Counted from the first letter of the stretch, positions 42,030-50,779 are shown. The stretch is 64,000 bases of DNA from Clostridia bacterium (GCA_017523925.1 JAFWVQ010000021.1:1-64000); one strand, 5' to 3'. Notes: generated from the sequence alone by a model not told the origin. Made by a program: numbers and translations.

Positions 42030-42232
42030 TTTTTCACCTTTCCCGATTGCTTATCGTAAAAATCGGAGCATTATTGCGTGCTCCACTTTGAATATGATAT
42101 CATAAATGCAGCTGCTTTTCCACATGAATCATTCGTGTTTAGCATCGCATATTCCGCGAAAAGTGCGAAATAGGAATTAAACGGAGCAAGCGGCATCGAT
42201 TTTTGCCGCATCGGCTTTGAAGCGAGCCACGC

Positions 42233-42262
42233 CAAAAGGGGCACGCACCACGCACCCCTTTT
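42233..42262 (-). terminator. xre regulator terminator
   Basis: A stem of about 12 bp (AAAAGGGGTGCG with its complement) lies 17 bases after the regulator's stop and ends in CCCCTTTTGG on the minus strand. Confidence 0.75.
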
Positions 42263-42279
42263 CGGTTTTGTATCGGCGT

Positions 42280-42804
42280 TCAGGCCTCGGCCTTTTTAAG
42301 GTATTCCCTTATGACCTCGACCATTTTCTTATTCTCAAGCCCCGCCTCGATCTCCTCCATATCGACGGTCTTTCCGTCCATAATGCCCTGAATGAGCACC
42401 TCGGCATACATAACATCACGGGTTTTCGGGTTCTTCAGATACTCGAGAATATCCATGTTCATCTTTTCGTTTATGCCGTCGATCATGGCGGTATAGAAGG
42501 TGCATTTTTCGCCGAAGCAGCGGCCGATATCCTCAAGAAGCTCAAAGCCGATCTTCACGTCCTCAAGGCGCATGAGCTTGCGTTCGTTCGTGATGAATGC
42601 GCCGCCCGTCAAGAGCTTATCCACCGAAACTCCGAGAATATCCGCCACGTCGAGAAGGATCCCCGTATCGGGCAGGCTCTCCCCCGTTTCCCATTTTGAA
42701 ACGGCCTGGAACGAGATGTTGAGCTTATCGGCGAGCTCCTTCTGAGTTAAGCCGGCCCTGCGGCGAAGCATTTGAATATATGCTCCTGTCTTTGCGTTAT
42801 CCAT
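42280..42804 (-). CDS. XRE-family helix-turn-helix regulator
   Basis: 174 residues: an N-terminal lambda-repressor-like HTH (about 6-62: YIQMLRRRAGLTQKELADKLNISFQAVSKWETGESLPDT, given as separate helices) and an unrecognised helical C-terminal domain of about 100 residues. It is divergent in position from no gene but lies directly upstream of the ABC pair in transcription order. The longest frame starts at 42873 inside the promoter; ATG 42804 has GGAAG seven bases upstream. A palindrome over its own -10 box suggests autorepression. It may respond to a compound exported by the ABC system, which is inference. Confidence 0.88.
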   Translation of the reverse strand: MDNAKTGAYIQMLRRRAGLTQKELADKLNISFQAVSKWETGESLPDTGILLDVADILGVSVDKLLTGGAFITNERKLMRLEDVKIGFELLEDIGRCFGEKCTFYTAMIDGINEKMNMDILEYLKNPKTRDVMYAEVLIQGIMDGKTVDMEEIEAGLENKKMVEVIREYLKKAEA

Positions 42805-42833
42805 AGTATCGCTTCCTTTCGATTTAAGTTTTG

Positions 42834-42847
42834 TTGCCTCGAGACAA
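42834..42847. promoter_or_regulatory. palindromic operator of the XRE regulator
   Basis: TTGCCTCGAGACAA is a 14-base near-perfect palindrome (only one pair differs) overlapping the regulator's -10 box, the classic place for autorepression. Confidence 0.55.
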
Positions 42848-42873
42848 TATGATGATACCCCATTGCGTGTCAA
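42844..42873 (-). promoter_or_regulatory. XRE regulator promoter
   Basis: On the minus strand, a perfect TTGACA (42873-42868), 18 bases, TATTGT (42849-42844). Confidence 0.7.
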
Positions 42874-42980
42874 AAGTAAATAACGCCGAGCTTTAGCGGA
42901 TTCAACCTGCGCTTGAGTTTTGAAGAGAAAAGCCCCGGTAAAGGGAAGGGGCGCAGCAGACCGCGCGCCCTTTCCGACTT

Positions 42981-45392
42981 TTACTTAACAACGATATTCA
43001 CGATATTCCTTATCGCGATGAACTTGACGATGTTCTTGCCGTCCACATGGGGCTTGACCTCGTCGTTTGAGAGCACCATTTCGCGAAGCGCGGCCTCCTC
43101 CATGCCAACGGGGATCATCATCCTTGCGCGGATCTTACCGTTGACCTGCACGGCGATCTCCATCTCGTCCTTAACGAGCGCGGCTTCATCGTGCTTGGGC
43201 CATTCGCCCTCGTAGATCGGGGTGGTGAATCCGATCAGCGCGTTCATCTCCTCGGTGATATGCGGGCAAACGGGGTTCATGAGGATGAGCAGCGTGTGCA
43301 GCTCGTCCCTCGTTACGTCGCCCTTCTGGTAGAAGTCGTTCACAAGGCTCATCATCGCGGCGATCGCGGTGTTGAACTTCATTCGCTCGAAGTCCTCGGT
43401 GACCTTCTTTATGCAGCCGTGGACGCTTGCCGCCATCTCCTTGCGTATGCCCTCGCCCTCGACCAGCATATCCTGCAGGCGCCAGACCCTTTCAAGGAAC
43501 CTGCGGCAACCCTTGACGCCCTGCGTGCTCCATGGGATAGTTTGATCGAATGCGCCGATGAACATCTCGTAGGCGCGCACTGTGTCCGCACCGTATTCAT
43601 TTACAAGGTCGTCAGGGTTGATGACGTTGCCCCTGGATTTGCTCATCTTGCTGCCGTCCTCGGCGAGTATCATACCGTGGCTCGTGCGCTTCATATAGGG
43701 CTCGGGGCAGCCCACTACGCCGATATCGTAGAGGAATTTATGCCAGAAGCGGGAGTACAGAAGATGCAGCGTGGTATGCTCCATGCCGCCGTTGTACCAA
43801 TCCACGGGCAGCCAGTAGTCGAGCGCCTTTCTGTCCGCAAGCGCGTTATCGTTATGCGGATCGCAGTAGCGCATATAGTACCAGCTCGAGCCCGCCCAGT
43901 TGGGCATGGTGTCGATCTCCCTCTCGGCGGGCGCGCCGCACTTGGGGCAGGTGGTATGTATCCAATCGGTCGCACGCTTGAGCGCGGAGGAGCCGTCGTC
44001 CGCAGGGCGAAAATCCTCCACCTCGGGCAGGCGCAGCGGCAGCTCGCTCTCGGGGAGCGGGACCCAGCCGCAATGCTCGCAGTACACGAGCGGTATCGGC
44101 TCGCCCCAGTACCTCTGACGGCTGAACAACCAGTCGCGAAGCTTGAAATTGGTCTTCTTTGTGCCGATGCCTTCCTTTTCGAGCCAGTCGATCATCGCCT
44201 TCTTCGCGTCCTCGACCTGCATACCGTTCAAAAAGCCCGAGTTCACAAGGATGCCGGTCTCACAGTCCGTAAACGCTTCCTTCTCGATATCGCCGCCGGC
44301 GACGACCTCTACGATCGGCAGACCCATGGTTTTTGCGAACTCATAGTCCCTCGTGTCGTGGCCGGGAACCGCCATGATCGCGCCGGTGCCGTAGCCCATC
44401 AGAACATAGTCCGATATCCAAACCGGGATGGGCTTGCCCGTGGCGGGGTTAATCGCGGTAACGCCCTCGAGCGGAACGCCGGTCTTATCCTTAGCAAGCT
44501 CGCTGCGCTCAAAATCGCTCTTTCTTGCGGCGGCGGCGCGGTATTCGCGCACCTTGTCGATATTGGTGATCCTGTCCGCCATCGCCTCAACGAGCGGATG
44601 CTCAGGAGCGATTACCATATAGGTGGCTCCGAAGAGCGTGTCGGGGCGGGTGGTGTAGATCCTAAGACCCTCGTCGTAGCCGTCGATCTTGAAGGTGACC
44701 TCCGCGCCGGTGCTCCTGCCGATCCAGTTTTTCTGCGAGAGCTTGACCCTGTCGATGAAGTCCACGGTGTCCAGATCGTCTATCAGTCTGTCCGCATAGG
44801 CGGTTATCTTGAGCATCCACTGACTTCTGACCATGCGCACAACGGGTGCGCCGCAGCGCTCGCAGCAGCCGTCCACGACCTCTTCATTTGCAAGGCCGAC
44901 CTTGCAGCTTGTGCAGAAATTGATCGGAAGCTCCGCCTTATACGCAAGCCCCTTTTCAAAAAGCTTGAGGAATATCCATTGGGTCCAGCGGTAATACTCC
45001 GGATCGGAGGTGTAGATCTCCCTTGAATAATCGAAGGAGAAGCCGAGCATCTTGAGCTGATCGTGGAAGACCTTGATATTGCGCTCGGTGACCTTCGCGG
45101 GATGCTCGCCTGTCTTTATCGCGTAGTTCTCGGTGGGAAGGCCGAAGCTGTCGTAGCCTATCGGGAAGAGGACGTTATAGCCCTCCATGCGGCGCTTTCT
45201 TGTGATGATGTCCAGCGCGGTGTTGCTGCGCGGATGGCCCACATGCAGACCCGCTCCGCTGGGGAACGGGAACTCGATCAGCGCATAATACTTGGGCTTG
45301 GAATAGTCGTTCTTCGCCTCGAAGCAATGCGTATCGTCCCAGATCTTCTGCCATTTTCTCTCTATCGGCAGATGTTCATAGCGTTCGCTCAT
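42981..45392 (-). CDS. leuS: leucyl-tRNA synthetase
   Basis: Class I synthetase charging tRNA-Leu. 803 residues with the bacterial-type layout: HIGH-type motif as HVGHPRSNTALD near 51, a CP1 editing domain with the TRPDTLFGATYMVIAPEHP motif near 245, a zinc-ribbon pair (CEHCGW and CPKCGA) and the KMSKS loop EDGSKMSKSRGNVINPDD near 573. The anticodon-binding and C-terminal domains are present. It is preceded by a T-box leader that matches the amino acid, which explains its regulation. Confidence 0.98.
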   Translation of the reverse strand: MSERYEHLPIERKWQKIWDDTHCFEAKNDYSKPKYYALIEFPFPSGAGLHVGHPRSNTALDIITRKRRMEGYNVLFPIGYDSFGLPTENYAIKTGEHPAKVTERNIKVFHDQLKMLGFSFDYSREIYTSDPEYYRWTQWIFLKLFEKGLAYKAELPINFCTSCKVGLANEEVVDGCCERCGAPVVRMVRSQWMLKITAYADRLIDDLDTVDFIDRVKLSQKNWIGRSTGAEVTFKIDGYDEGLRIYTTRPDTLFGATYMVIAPEHPLVEAMADRITNIDKVREYRAAAARKSDFERSELAKDKTGVPLEGVTAINPATGKPIPVWISDYVLMGYGTGAIMAVPGHDTRDYEFAKTMGLPIVEVVAGGDIEKEAFTDCETGILVNSGFLNGMQVEDAKKAMIDWLEKEGIGTKKTNFKLRDWLFSRQRYWGEPIPLVYCEHCGWVPLPESELPLRLPEVEDFRPADDGSSALKRATDWIHTTCPKCGAPAEREIDTMPNWAGSSWYYMRYCDPHNDNALADRKALDYWLPVDWYNGGMEHTTLHLLYSRFWHKFLYDIGVVGCPEPYMKRTSHGMILAEDGSKMSKSRGNVINPDDLVNEYGADTVRAYEMFIGAFDQTIPWSTQGVKGCRRFLERVWRLQDMLVEGEGIRKEMAASVHGCIKKVTEDFERMKFNTAIAAMMSLVNDFYQKGDVTRDELHTLLILMNPVCPHITEEMNALIGFTTPIYEGEWPKHDEAALVKDEMEIAVQVNGKIRARMMIPVGMEEAALREMVLSNDEVKPHVDGKNIVKFIAIRNIVNIVVK

Positions 45393-45430
45393 TATTTATG
45401 AAGCTCCTTTCGGTTTGTAAACAAAATAAA

Positions 45431-45729
45431 GCGCCTCGGAAAACGGTTTTTGCCGTTTCCGAAGACGCAGGAAAACAGTTTATGTTTCAGTACCCGCGCG
45501 GTACCACTTCGGTTGCCCGTTCCGAACTTTTATCCCTTAAGCAGGAGCGGGCCGCTCAACGCCTTTAACGCAGGCATACGTTCGAAACTAACTGACGGAA
45601 AGCCCATCCTTCGCGCCGAAAGCTCCGCGGTGAGTGCCGCCCTTCCCCGCTGCCGCCTTGCACCAAACGCGGCTCGCTTGAGCGGGTGAAGCAGGACGGA
45701 TTATCCGCTTCATCGCATTTACAGGCAGT
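45431..45729 (-). promoter_or_regulatory. T-box leader of leuS (tRNA-Leu sensing)
   Basis: The leader carries the invariant T-box core TGGTACCGCG (45506-45497 on the minus strand) that pairs with uncharged tRNA acceptor ends. It is followed by an intrinsic terminator hairpin (45467-45431) and TTTATTTT. Stem I occupies roughly 45715-45625, and a CTC triplet (45634-45632) followed by A is a good candidate for the Leu specifier codon. Uncharged tRNA-Leu would stabilise the antiterminator and raise leuS expression. Confidence 0.9.
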
Positions 45730-45730
45730 A

Positions 45731-45759
45731 AGTTTATCATTGAAGCATCGGTTTGTCAA
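45731..45759 (-). promoter_or_regulatory. leuS promoter
   Basis: On the minus strand, a perfect TTGACA (45759-45754), 17 bases, TAAACT (45736-45731). The gap 45393-45888 is filled by the T-box and by this and the divergent promoter at 45822. Confidence 0.85.
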
Positions 45760-45821
45760 GCATAAAGCGCTTGATCCGGCGAAAAATATGCAAATAAACG
45801 GAGGGTCTGAAAAAATTGTTC

Positions 45822-45850
45822 TTGCATATGGTGCAAAAACATGATATACT
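45822..45850 (+). promoter_or_regulatory. ArsR-like regulator promoter with inverted repeat
   Basis: TTGCAT (45822-45827), 17 bases, TATACT (45845-45850). An inverted repeat TTGCA-N5-TGCAA (45822-45836) covers the -35, so autoregulation is possible. Confidence 0.75.
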
Positions 45851-45888
45851 ATAGAGGATTAAACATGATTTGACAGGATGATACTGCT

Positions 45889-47019
45889 ATGGTGCTAAGC
45901 ATTACACGCGACCCGTTCCTGCTGTATGAAACGCTTGGAATGGTCAGCATGTACTATACAAAAAGATCATTCATAAAGCTCGCGGAAAACATGATCATCA
46001 AATTCCGCGACTCGCTTTCGCAGCAGCAGATCGATGAGCTCAGGATAAACTCGATGCTCATCGAGCAGTTCATGTTGGACGTATGTTCCGATCTTGACTG
46101 CGATTCACCCGAGGTCAAATTCTATTTAAAGCCATTCGACACCGGCAACCCACATGAGCTCAACTGCGTTGCGAGGATCTGCATCCTCTCCTTCATGAAG
46201 CTCACCTCCCCCGGCTTTGACGAGCAGATCGCGGAGACCAAGGAGCGCTGGAGGAAGCTGCGCGCCGATGGCGTTGAGGTGGTCGATTTCACCAATGGCG
46301 GCATCTCCTTTGCGATGGCGCCCAAGGACAAGCCCGTTCCGAACCTTTTCGAGCAGCTCTATTCCATGCAGTATCCGCACGAGGCCAAGATGGACGCGTT
46401 CCGCGTGCTCGACAACTTCGACTACTACATGGATAAGCTTGCCGATATCCTGCGCCCGTATGCAATGCGGCTTAAGGAGGGCATGCCGAGGCTGCTGCCC
46501 ATCTTTGAAGCAACTGCGCAGCGCTGGGAGCAAAGCTTTATAAATATGTCCGAAGGTCAGATCCAGGAGCTTATAAGGATCGACCCCGCCAATATGATCA
46601 CCGGCGCGACCGCGGTCGGCACGAGCCTTTTCTTCTTCAACGAGATCGGCTACGGCTACGAGCCCGGCACGAACGACAATATCGCTACTCTGTACTTCGG
46701 CGCAGGCGTCTATCCCGAGTTCATATCGGGCTATGTTGAAAAGAGCGTCGATCGGCTTGCGGAGGTCATGAAGGCGTTCACCGATCCGATCAAGCTCGAG
46801 ATGATGTCTCGCCTGTTCTACGAATCCGACTACTGCCTCAACATCGCGCAGCAGATGGATCTGAACGCGGGCAACGTTTCAAGGCATCTCACCACCATAT
46901 ATGACTACGGTCTGCTTCTTAAGGAGCGGCGCAACAATCGAACCTATTACAGCACCGATTTTGATGCTGTGCACAAGATCTTCTCCGATATAGAGGCCTA
47001 TATCACATCAAAGAAATAA
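45889..47019 (+). CDS. ArsR-like transcriptional regulator with large N-terminal domain
   Basis: 376 residues. The last 90 form a winged helix of ArsR type: VMKAFTDPIKLEMMSRL near 296, DYCLNIAQQMDLNAGNVSRHLTTIYDYGLL near 315 (recognition helix) and a wing near RRNNRTYYS. The first 280 residues are an all-helical domain of unknown type with no cysteine-rich metal site, probably a ligand sensor. It is monocistronic, with its own promoter, operator-like repeat and terminator. Neither the ligand nor the target genes can be read from the sequence. Confidence 0.8.
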   Translation: MVLSITRDPFLLYETLGMVSMYYTKRSFIKLAENMIIKFRDSLSQQQIDELRINSMLIEQFMLDVCSDLDCDSPEVKFYLKPFDTGNPHELNCVARICILSFMKLTSPGFDEQIAETKERWRKLRADGVEVVDFTNGGISFAMAPKDKPVPNLFEQLYSMQYPHEAKMDAFRVLDNFDYYMDKLADILRPYAMRLKEGMPRLLPIFEATAQRWEQSFINMSEGQIQELIRIDPANMITGATAVGTSLFFFNEIGYGYEPGTNDNIATLYFGAGVYPEFISGYVEKSVDRLAEVMKAFTDPIKLEMMSRLFYESDYCLNIAQQMDLNAGNVSRHLTTIYDYGLLLKERRNNRTYYSTDFDAVHKIFSDIEAYITSKK

Positions 47020-47056
47020 TGTTAGGCTCAGTAAACAGGCCGATCACGATCTAAGC

Positions 47057-47092
47057 AAAACGGCTTCGTGGCTAATGCCCGAGGCCGTTTTA
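47057..47092 (+). terminator. ArsR-like regulator terminator
   Basis: An 11-12-bp stem with one G-T pair (AAAACGGCTTCG with CGAGGCCGTTTT), ending in TTTTAT. Confidence 0.85.
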
Positions 47093-47152
47093 TATTGCGT
47101 ATATTTGATCGTGTTTACGCTGCGCTTCATAGGTCAAAAGCGCAGTGCAGGA

Positions 47153-48082
47153 TCATTCGGCGGTCTCCTCCGCGCCTTCGACTTCGGTTTCGACTGAATC
47201 GGCATCGGCAGCTTCATCGGCTTCGGTCGGGTCACCGGCATCGGCAGCTTCATCGGCTTCGGCAGGCGCACCGTTCACAAGCGAGGGCGCGGCCGCCGCG
47301 GCACGGAGCATGGTCTTCTCGCGTTTAAACGAAAGCATCAGCCCGACTGCGCCGATCACGACCATCGCGATGCTTATCCACTGGGAGGTGGAGAGCCCGA
47401 GGAAGATGCCGCGGATCTCGTCGTAGCGGAAATATTCGAGCACGAAGCGCTCTATGCCGTACAGGATCATATAGAGGAAGAGCACGCTGCCACGCTTGAG
47501 CTGCCTGCCGACGTACAATAGAAGGATGACGAAAACGACGATGTTGCAGGCGGATTCAACGAGCTGTATCGGAAAGACCGGCGTGCCGGTGGGAGCGCCG
47601 CCGATGGGGTTGGTGTAGATCACGGAGATGGGCGTATCCACGCATTTGCCGTAGCAGCAGCCCGCAAGGAAGCAGCCGATCCTGCCGACCGCATGCGCAA
47701 GCGGGATGGTTGGCACGATGATCGCGGAATAATCCCAGACCTTTTGCTTTTTGATCAGCTTGAGGTAGCCTATGACCGCCAGCGCGCCGCCGATAACGCC
47801 GCCGTAGAACACGAGCCCGCCGCTTTTGAACACGGAGAAGCTGCCGTCGGTGATGCTCTTCCAGATCTTATCCAGAGGATATGTGACGAAGATATAGAGC
47901 AGGTACGCGCAGCCGAGGCCGATAACGATCGCGGCGATCGCAAGATCGAGTATGATCTCGGGGTTCTTCCCCGCCTTTTTCGCCCGAAAATAGCTGAGCA
48001 CGATCGCAAGTATGAAAGCAAGCGCCATCATAAGGCCGTAGCTCGGTATCTCAAGCCCGAAAATATGTATAAACGGATGCAT
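47153..48082 (-). CDS. lgt: prolipoprotein diacylglyceryl transferase with acidic tail
   Basis: Lgt attaches diacylglycerol to the lipobox Cys of prelipoproteins. The core (1-260) has seven helices and the clostridial signature HAVGRIGCFLAGCCYGK near 129. GGLVFYGGVIGGALAVIGYL near 89 and RFVLEYFRYDE near 211 are also typical. Residues beyond about 265 form an Ala/Glu/Asp-rich tail with a repeated EADEAADA, encoded by a 26-base perfect direct repeat; this is not part of the enzyme. Lipoprotein substrates in the window include ApbE and the protein at 58584. Confidence 0.95.
   Translation of the reverse strand: MHPFIHIFGLEIPSYGLMMALAFILAIVLSYFRAKKAGKNPEIILDLAIAAIVIGLGCAYLLYIFVTYPLDKIWKSITDGSFSVFKSGGLVFYGGVIGGALAVIGYLKLIKKQKVWDYSAIIVPTIPLAHAVGRIGCFLAGCCYGKCVDTPISVIYTNPIGGAPTGTPVFPIQLVESACNIVVFVILLLYVGRQLKRGSVLFLYMILYGIERFVLEYFRYDEIRGIFLGLSTSQWISIAMVVIGAVGLMLSFKREKTMLRAAAAAPSLVNGAPAEADEAADAGDPTEADEAADADSVETEVEGAEETAE
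47201..47262. repeat. 26-base direct repeat inside lgt
   Basis: Two identical 26-base copies (47201-47226 and 47237-47262), 36 bases apart, encode the repeated acidic EADEAADA in the Lgt tail. It could expand or contract by slippage in frame. Confidence 0.9.
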
Positions 48083-48197
48083 GTTTGTTTCTCCAGTTTT
48101 TCGTTTCTAAGGTTTTCAGCAGGAAGCTTTCGCTATCCATCCATGTTAATAATACTATTTTTCGGTTCAAGTGTCAACAGCGTGAAGGCTGCGTGCG

Positions 48198-49006
48198 TCA
48201 CAGTTTTTCGGCGATCACCGCAAGATGCTCGGCGTGCGACAGGTATTCCGGCTTATCGCATAAGGCAAGGCTGTATTCATACCATGCAAGGCGCTGCTGC
48301 TCCGGCATTTCCGCAAGGCGCGCACAATACGGCGCAAGTATGCCCTCCTGCGAAAACATTGAGCGCAGCTTCAGATCGCTGTTTGAGGCGATCAGGGCGC
48401 ATGCATCCTGCACCGTGGTCTCATATGCGAATGTGAAATCAAACGGCGCAAAGCTTATGCTCTCGCCCTTGGCGGCGGCGCTCATCCAAGCCTTTGAGCC
48501 TTCTTCAAGAATGGTCGAGGGGCGCTCGCGCATGGCGTAGATGACCTGTGCGAACGAGAGGATGAAGCTGCATACCAGTATGCCACCGCTTTTCAGAACG
48601 CGCACGGCTTCATTCAGCGCGCACCTGCGCTCGGCTTCCTCGAGCAGATGATAGAGCGGCCCCCTGAGGAACACGGCGTCGAACTCGCCGTCCGAAAACG
48701 CGGAAAGCTCCAAGGCGTTGCCATGACAGGCAGTCAACCGCACGCCCTGCTCGGCGGCCTTGCTCTCTGCATAGCGCAGATTCTCCTCGCTGAGGTCGAG
48801 CAGGGTCACGTTGAAGCCCTTATTTGCATAATACAGCGAATAATGCCCCGGGCCGCCGCCTATGTCGAGCAGCCTTCCCCTTCGGGCATGAATCTGTCCA
48901 TCATGCGGAGCGTTATGAATTTTTCATGGGCAAAGCCCTTTTCGAGCCTGTCCCACTCGAGCTTGGCATTTGAATAGTATTCCATTATCTCCGCTGTATG
49001 ATCCAT
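48198..49006 (-). pseudogene. SAM-dependent methyltransferase, frameshifted
   Basis: A class I methyltransferase split by one frameshift. The first part runs from ATG 49006 (MDHTAEIMEYYSNAKLEWDR onward) to a TAG at 48862-48860. The second part begins in the other frame with LLDIGGGPGHYSLYYANKG, which is motif I for SAM binding, and continues as TLLDLSEENLRYAE, NALELSAF and FDAVFLRGPLYHLLEEAE to the stop at 48198. The two parts join without gap or overlap if one base is added in the GAAGGGGAAGG stretch at 48873-48884. The lesion is either recent or a sequence error. Its methyl acceptor is unknown. Confidence 0.85.
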
Positions 49007-49244
49007 AATGCGGCGCATTCCTTTCCGAAGCATTGGCCCACTCGGGGTTGCCGATCGCTCCTGCAGATATTATAGTTGTTTTAGCCGCTTCTTGCAACAG
49101 CATATTGCGTTTTGCGCGGCCTTCGCTCAGCCGCGGCAAAAAAGCCTTTCGATGCATGAAACGGGCGATCTTAGGCAAAACTAAGCAAGCGGTCGGCACG
49201 GCGCACTTGATGCGCCGAGTTTTATACAAGCTGCGGAGGAAGCC

Positions 49245-49379
49245 ATGCGCGAAATACTCTTTTTGATAATAGGAATGATGCTCGGCGGCACCTTCGGAAC
49301 GCTGATGCTGCTGCTCGTGCAGGCATCGGGCGATTACGGCGAGCTTGGAGCGAAGGATACGAACGACAAAACCCGGTGA
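49245..49379 (+). CDS. small membrane protein, DUF3789 family
   Basis: 44 residues: one membrane helix (about 4-26, rich in Gly/Leu/Met) with MMLGGTFGTLMLLLVQASG, then a charged tail. This pattern matches DUF3789, small proteins frequent in Clostridia and often found on phages and integrative elements. GCGGAGGA lies four bases before the ATG. The stop lies inside a strong terminator, so the transcript is just this gene. No phage or transfer gene is nearby. Function unknown. Confidence 0.75.
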   Translation: MREILFLIIGMMLGGTFGTLMLLLVQASGDYGELGAKDTNDKTR

Positions 49380-49399
49380 GCGACCGGGTTTTGTTTTTG
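49368..49399 (+). terminator. terminator overlapping the DUF3789 stop codon
   Basis: A 10-bp perfect stem (49368-49377 with 49383-49392), followed by GTTTTTG. Confidence 0.9.
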
Positions 49400-49515
49400 T
49401 ATTTACCTTTTTACCTTTGTTCTTGACTATGTTCTAGACTTTGTTTTTGGCTCTGTTTTTGTATTCGCCTTTGCTCTTGGCTCTGTTTTGAGTTTAACTT
49501 CATTCTGTTTTATTC
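49400..49515. repeat. degenerate T-rich repeat tract
   Basis: Imperfect units of the type TTTG[T/C]TCTTG[A/G]CTC and TGTTTTTG recur with no constant period. They look like a decayed tandem repeat between a terminator and the 3' end of the next gene. No coding potential was found. Confidence 0.6.
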
Positions 49516-49559
49516 GCGTCCGATAGGGTATCCATACCGGTTTTCGAGCCGCGCGGAAT

Positions 49560-49964
49560 TTATTTGAGCAGCTGCTTCATAAGAAGCGATTTGAGAAGAA
49601 GATAGCGCTCGAACTTATCCGCGTCCGCAAAATGCGCCTCGCGGCTCTGCTCGGGCGTGTTTTCATAGTCGAGCAGCCTGCCGTCGCCGTCGAACTGCTC
49701 GCTCGTTAGGTCGAATTTAACGCCGCCGATCTCGTTTATGCAGTGATAGCCGCCATCGCCGAGCGAAACGCCAAGCACCCTGCCGCCGAGAAGATCCTGC
49801 ACGATGAAGGCGGTTATCGAGCATTGACCGAGGGTTTTATTCGCTTCGCTCCACTCGGGGCGAAAGCGCGGCGCGCAGGTCTCGGCGCACCAGCATTTAT
49901 CGAAGGCATCGTAGAGCCTTCTGATCTCATTTGCAACCGCTTCGTTTCCATAAAACTTATACAT
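49560..49964 (-). CDS. YunG family protein
   Basis: 134 residues matching the YunG family of small uncharacterised cytoplasmic proteins: CWCAETCAPRFRPEWSEANKTLGQCSITAFIVQDLLGG near 24-61, GDGGYHCINEIGG near 70 and FDLTSEQFDG near 84. The conserved Cys in GQCS, a His and an Asp suggest a papain-like or transglutaminase-like arrangement, which is inference. A GGAGC ribosome site precedes the ATG. Its stop lies beside the T-rich repeat tract. Confidence 0.8.
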   Translation of the reverse strand: MYKFYGNEAVANEIRRLYDAFDKCWCAETCAPRFRPEWSEANKTLGQCSITAFIVQDLLGGRVLGVSLGDGGYHCINEIGGVKFDLTSEQFDGDGRLLDYENTPEQSREAHFADADKFERYLLLKSLLMKQLLK

Positions 49965-49990
49965 TGATTGCTCCTTTCATTGAAAACGCA

Positions 49991-50779
49991 TCAGCCGAGC
50001 GCCACGTCCAGCGCCATCATCAGCGCGAAGCCGAGCGCGAACATGATAACGCCGATATTCGAGTGCTCGCCCTCGCTCATCTCGGGGATAAGCTCCTCCA
50101 CAACTACGTAGAGCATCGCGCCCGCCGCAAAAGCAAGGAAATACGGCATGATGGGCAGGAAGAGCTTTGCAAAGAAGATCGTAAGAAGCGCGCCTATTGG
50201 CTCGACGGCACCGGTGAGAGTGCCGTAGCCGAACGCCTTATGCCTGCTCATGCCCTCCGCATGAAGTGGAAGGGAGATTATCGCGCCCTCGGGGAAATTC
50301 TGAATAGCAATTCCGAGCGAGAGAGCGAGCGCACCTCCTGCCGTGACCTCGGGAAGCCCCGCAACGAGGCCCGCGTAAACTATGCCGAGCGTCATTCCCT
50401 CGGGTATATTGTGCAGCGTTACAGCAAGCACCATCATCGTGGCTCTTTGAACGCGGCTTCGCGGGCCCTCGGACTGGGCGGCGTTCATGTGCAGATGCGG
50501 CGTGATCTTATCGAGCAGAAGCAGAAACGCTATGCCCATGAGGAAGCCTATCACGGACGGAATAAACGCAAGCTTTCCGAGCCCCTGCTGCTCCGAAAGA
50601 TTCATTGCCGGGATTATGAGACTCCATATCGAGGCGGCGACCATTACGCCCGCCGCAAAGCCCGTCAGCGCGCGCTGAACGCTGCGCTTGAGCTCGCGCT
50701 TCATGAAGTAAACACAGCCCGAGCCGAGCATGGTTCCGAGGAACGGGATCAAAAGTCCCAAAGCAACCTTTCCGGTCAT
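49991..50779 (-). CDS. ZIP family metal transporter (ZupT/GufA type)
   Basis: ZIP proteins import Zn2+ and other divalent cations. The 262 residues have eight hydrophobic helices. The metal-site motifs LHNIPEGMTLG in helix 4 (near 122) and IAIQNFPEGAIISLP in helix 5 (near 151) are intact, and the short His-poor cytoplasmic loop fits the GufA/ZupT clade. A run of heptamer repeats lies 29-70 bases upstream of the start. The gene follows the PIG-L gene on the same strand and precedes the YunG gene. Confidence 0.93.
   Translation of the reverse strand: MTGKVALGLLIPFLGTMLGSGCVYFMKRELKRSVQRALTGFAAGVMVAASIWSLIIPAMNLSEQQGLGKLAFIPSVIGFLMGIAFLLLLDKITPHLHMNAAQSEGPRSRVQRATMMVLAVTLHNIPEGMTLGIVYAGLVAGLPEVTAGGALALSLGIAIQNFPEGAIISLPLHAEGMSRHKAFGYGTLTGAVEPIGALLTIFFAKLFLPIMPYFLAFAAGAMLYVVVEELIPEMSEGEHSNIGVIMFALGFALMMALDVALG

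Noticed and set aside
43191..45026. 611-codon open frame opposite leuS
   Set aside because: It is fully antisense to a certain gene. Long antisense frames arise here from GC-rich codon use; no ribosome site and no domain pattern.
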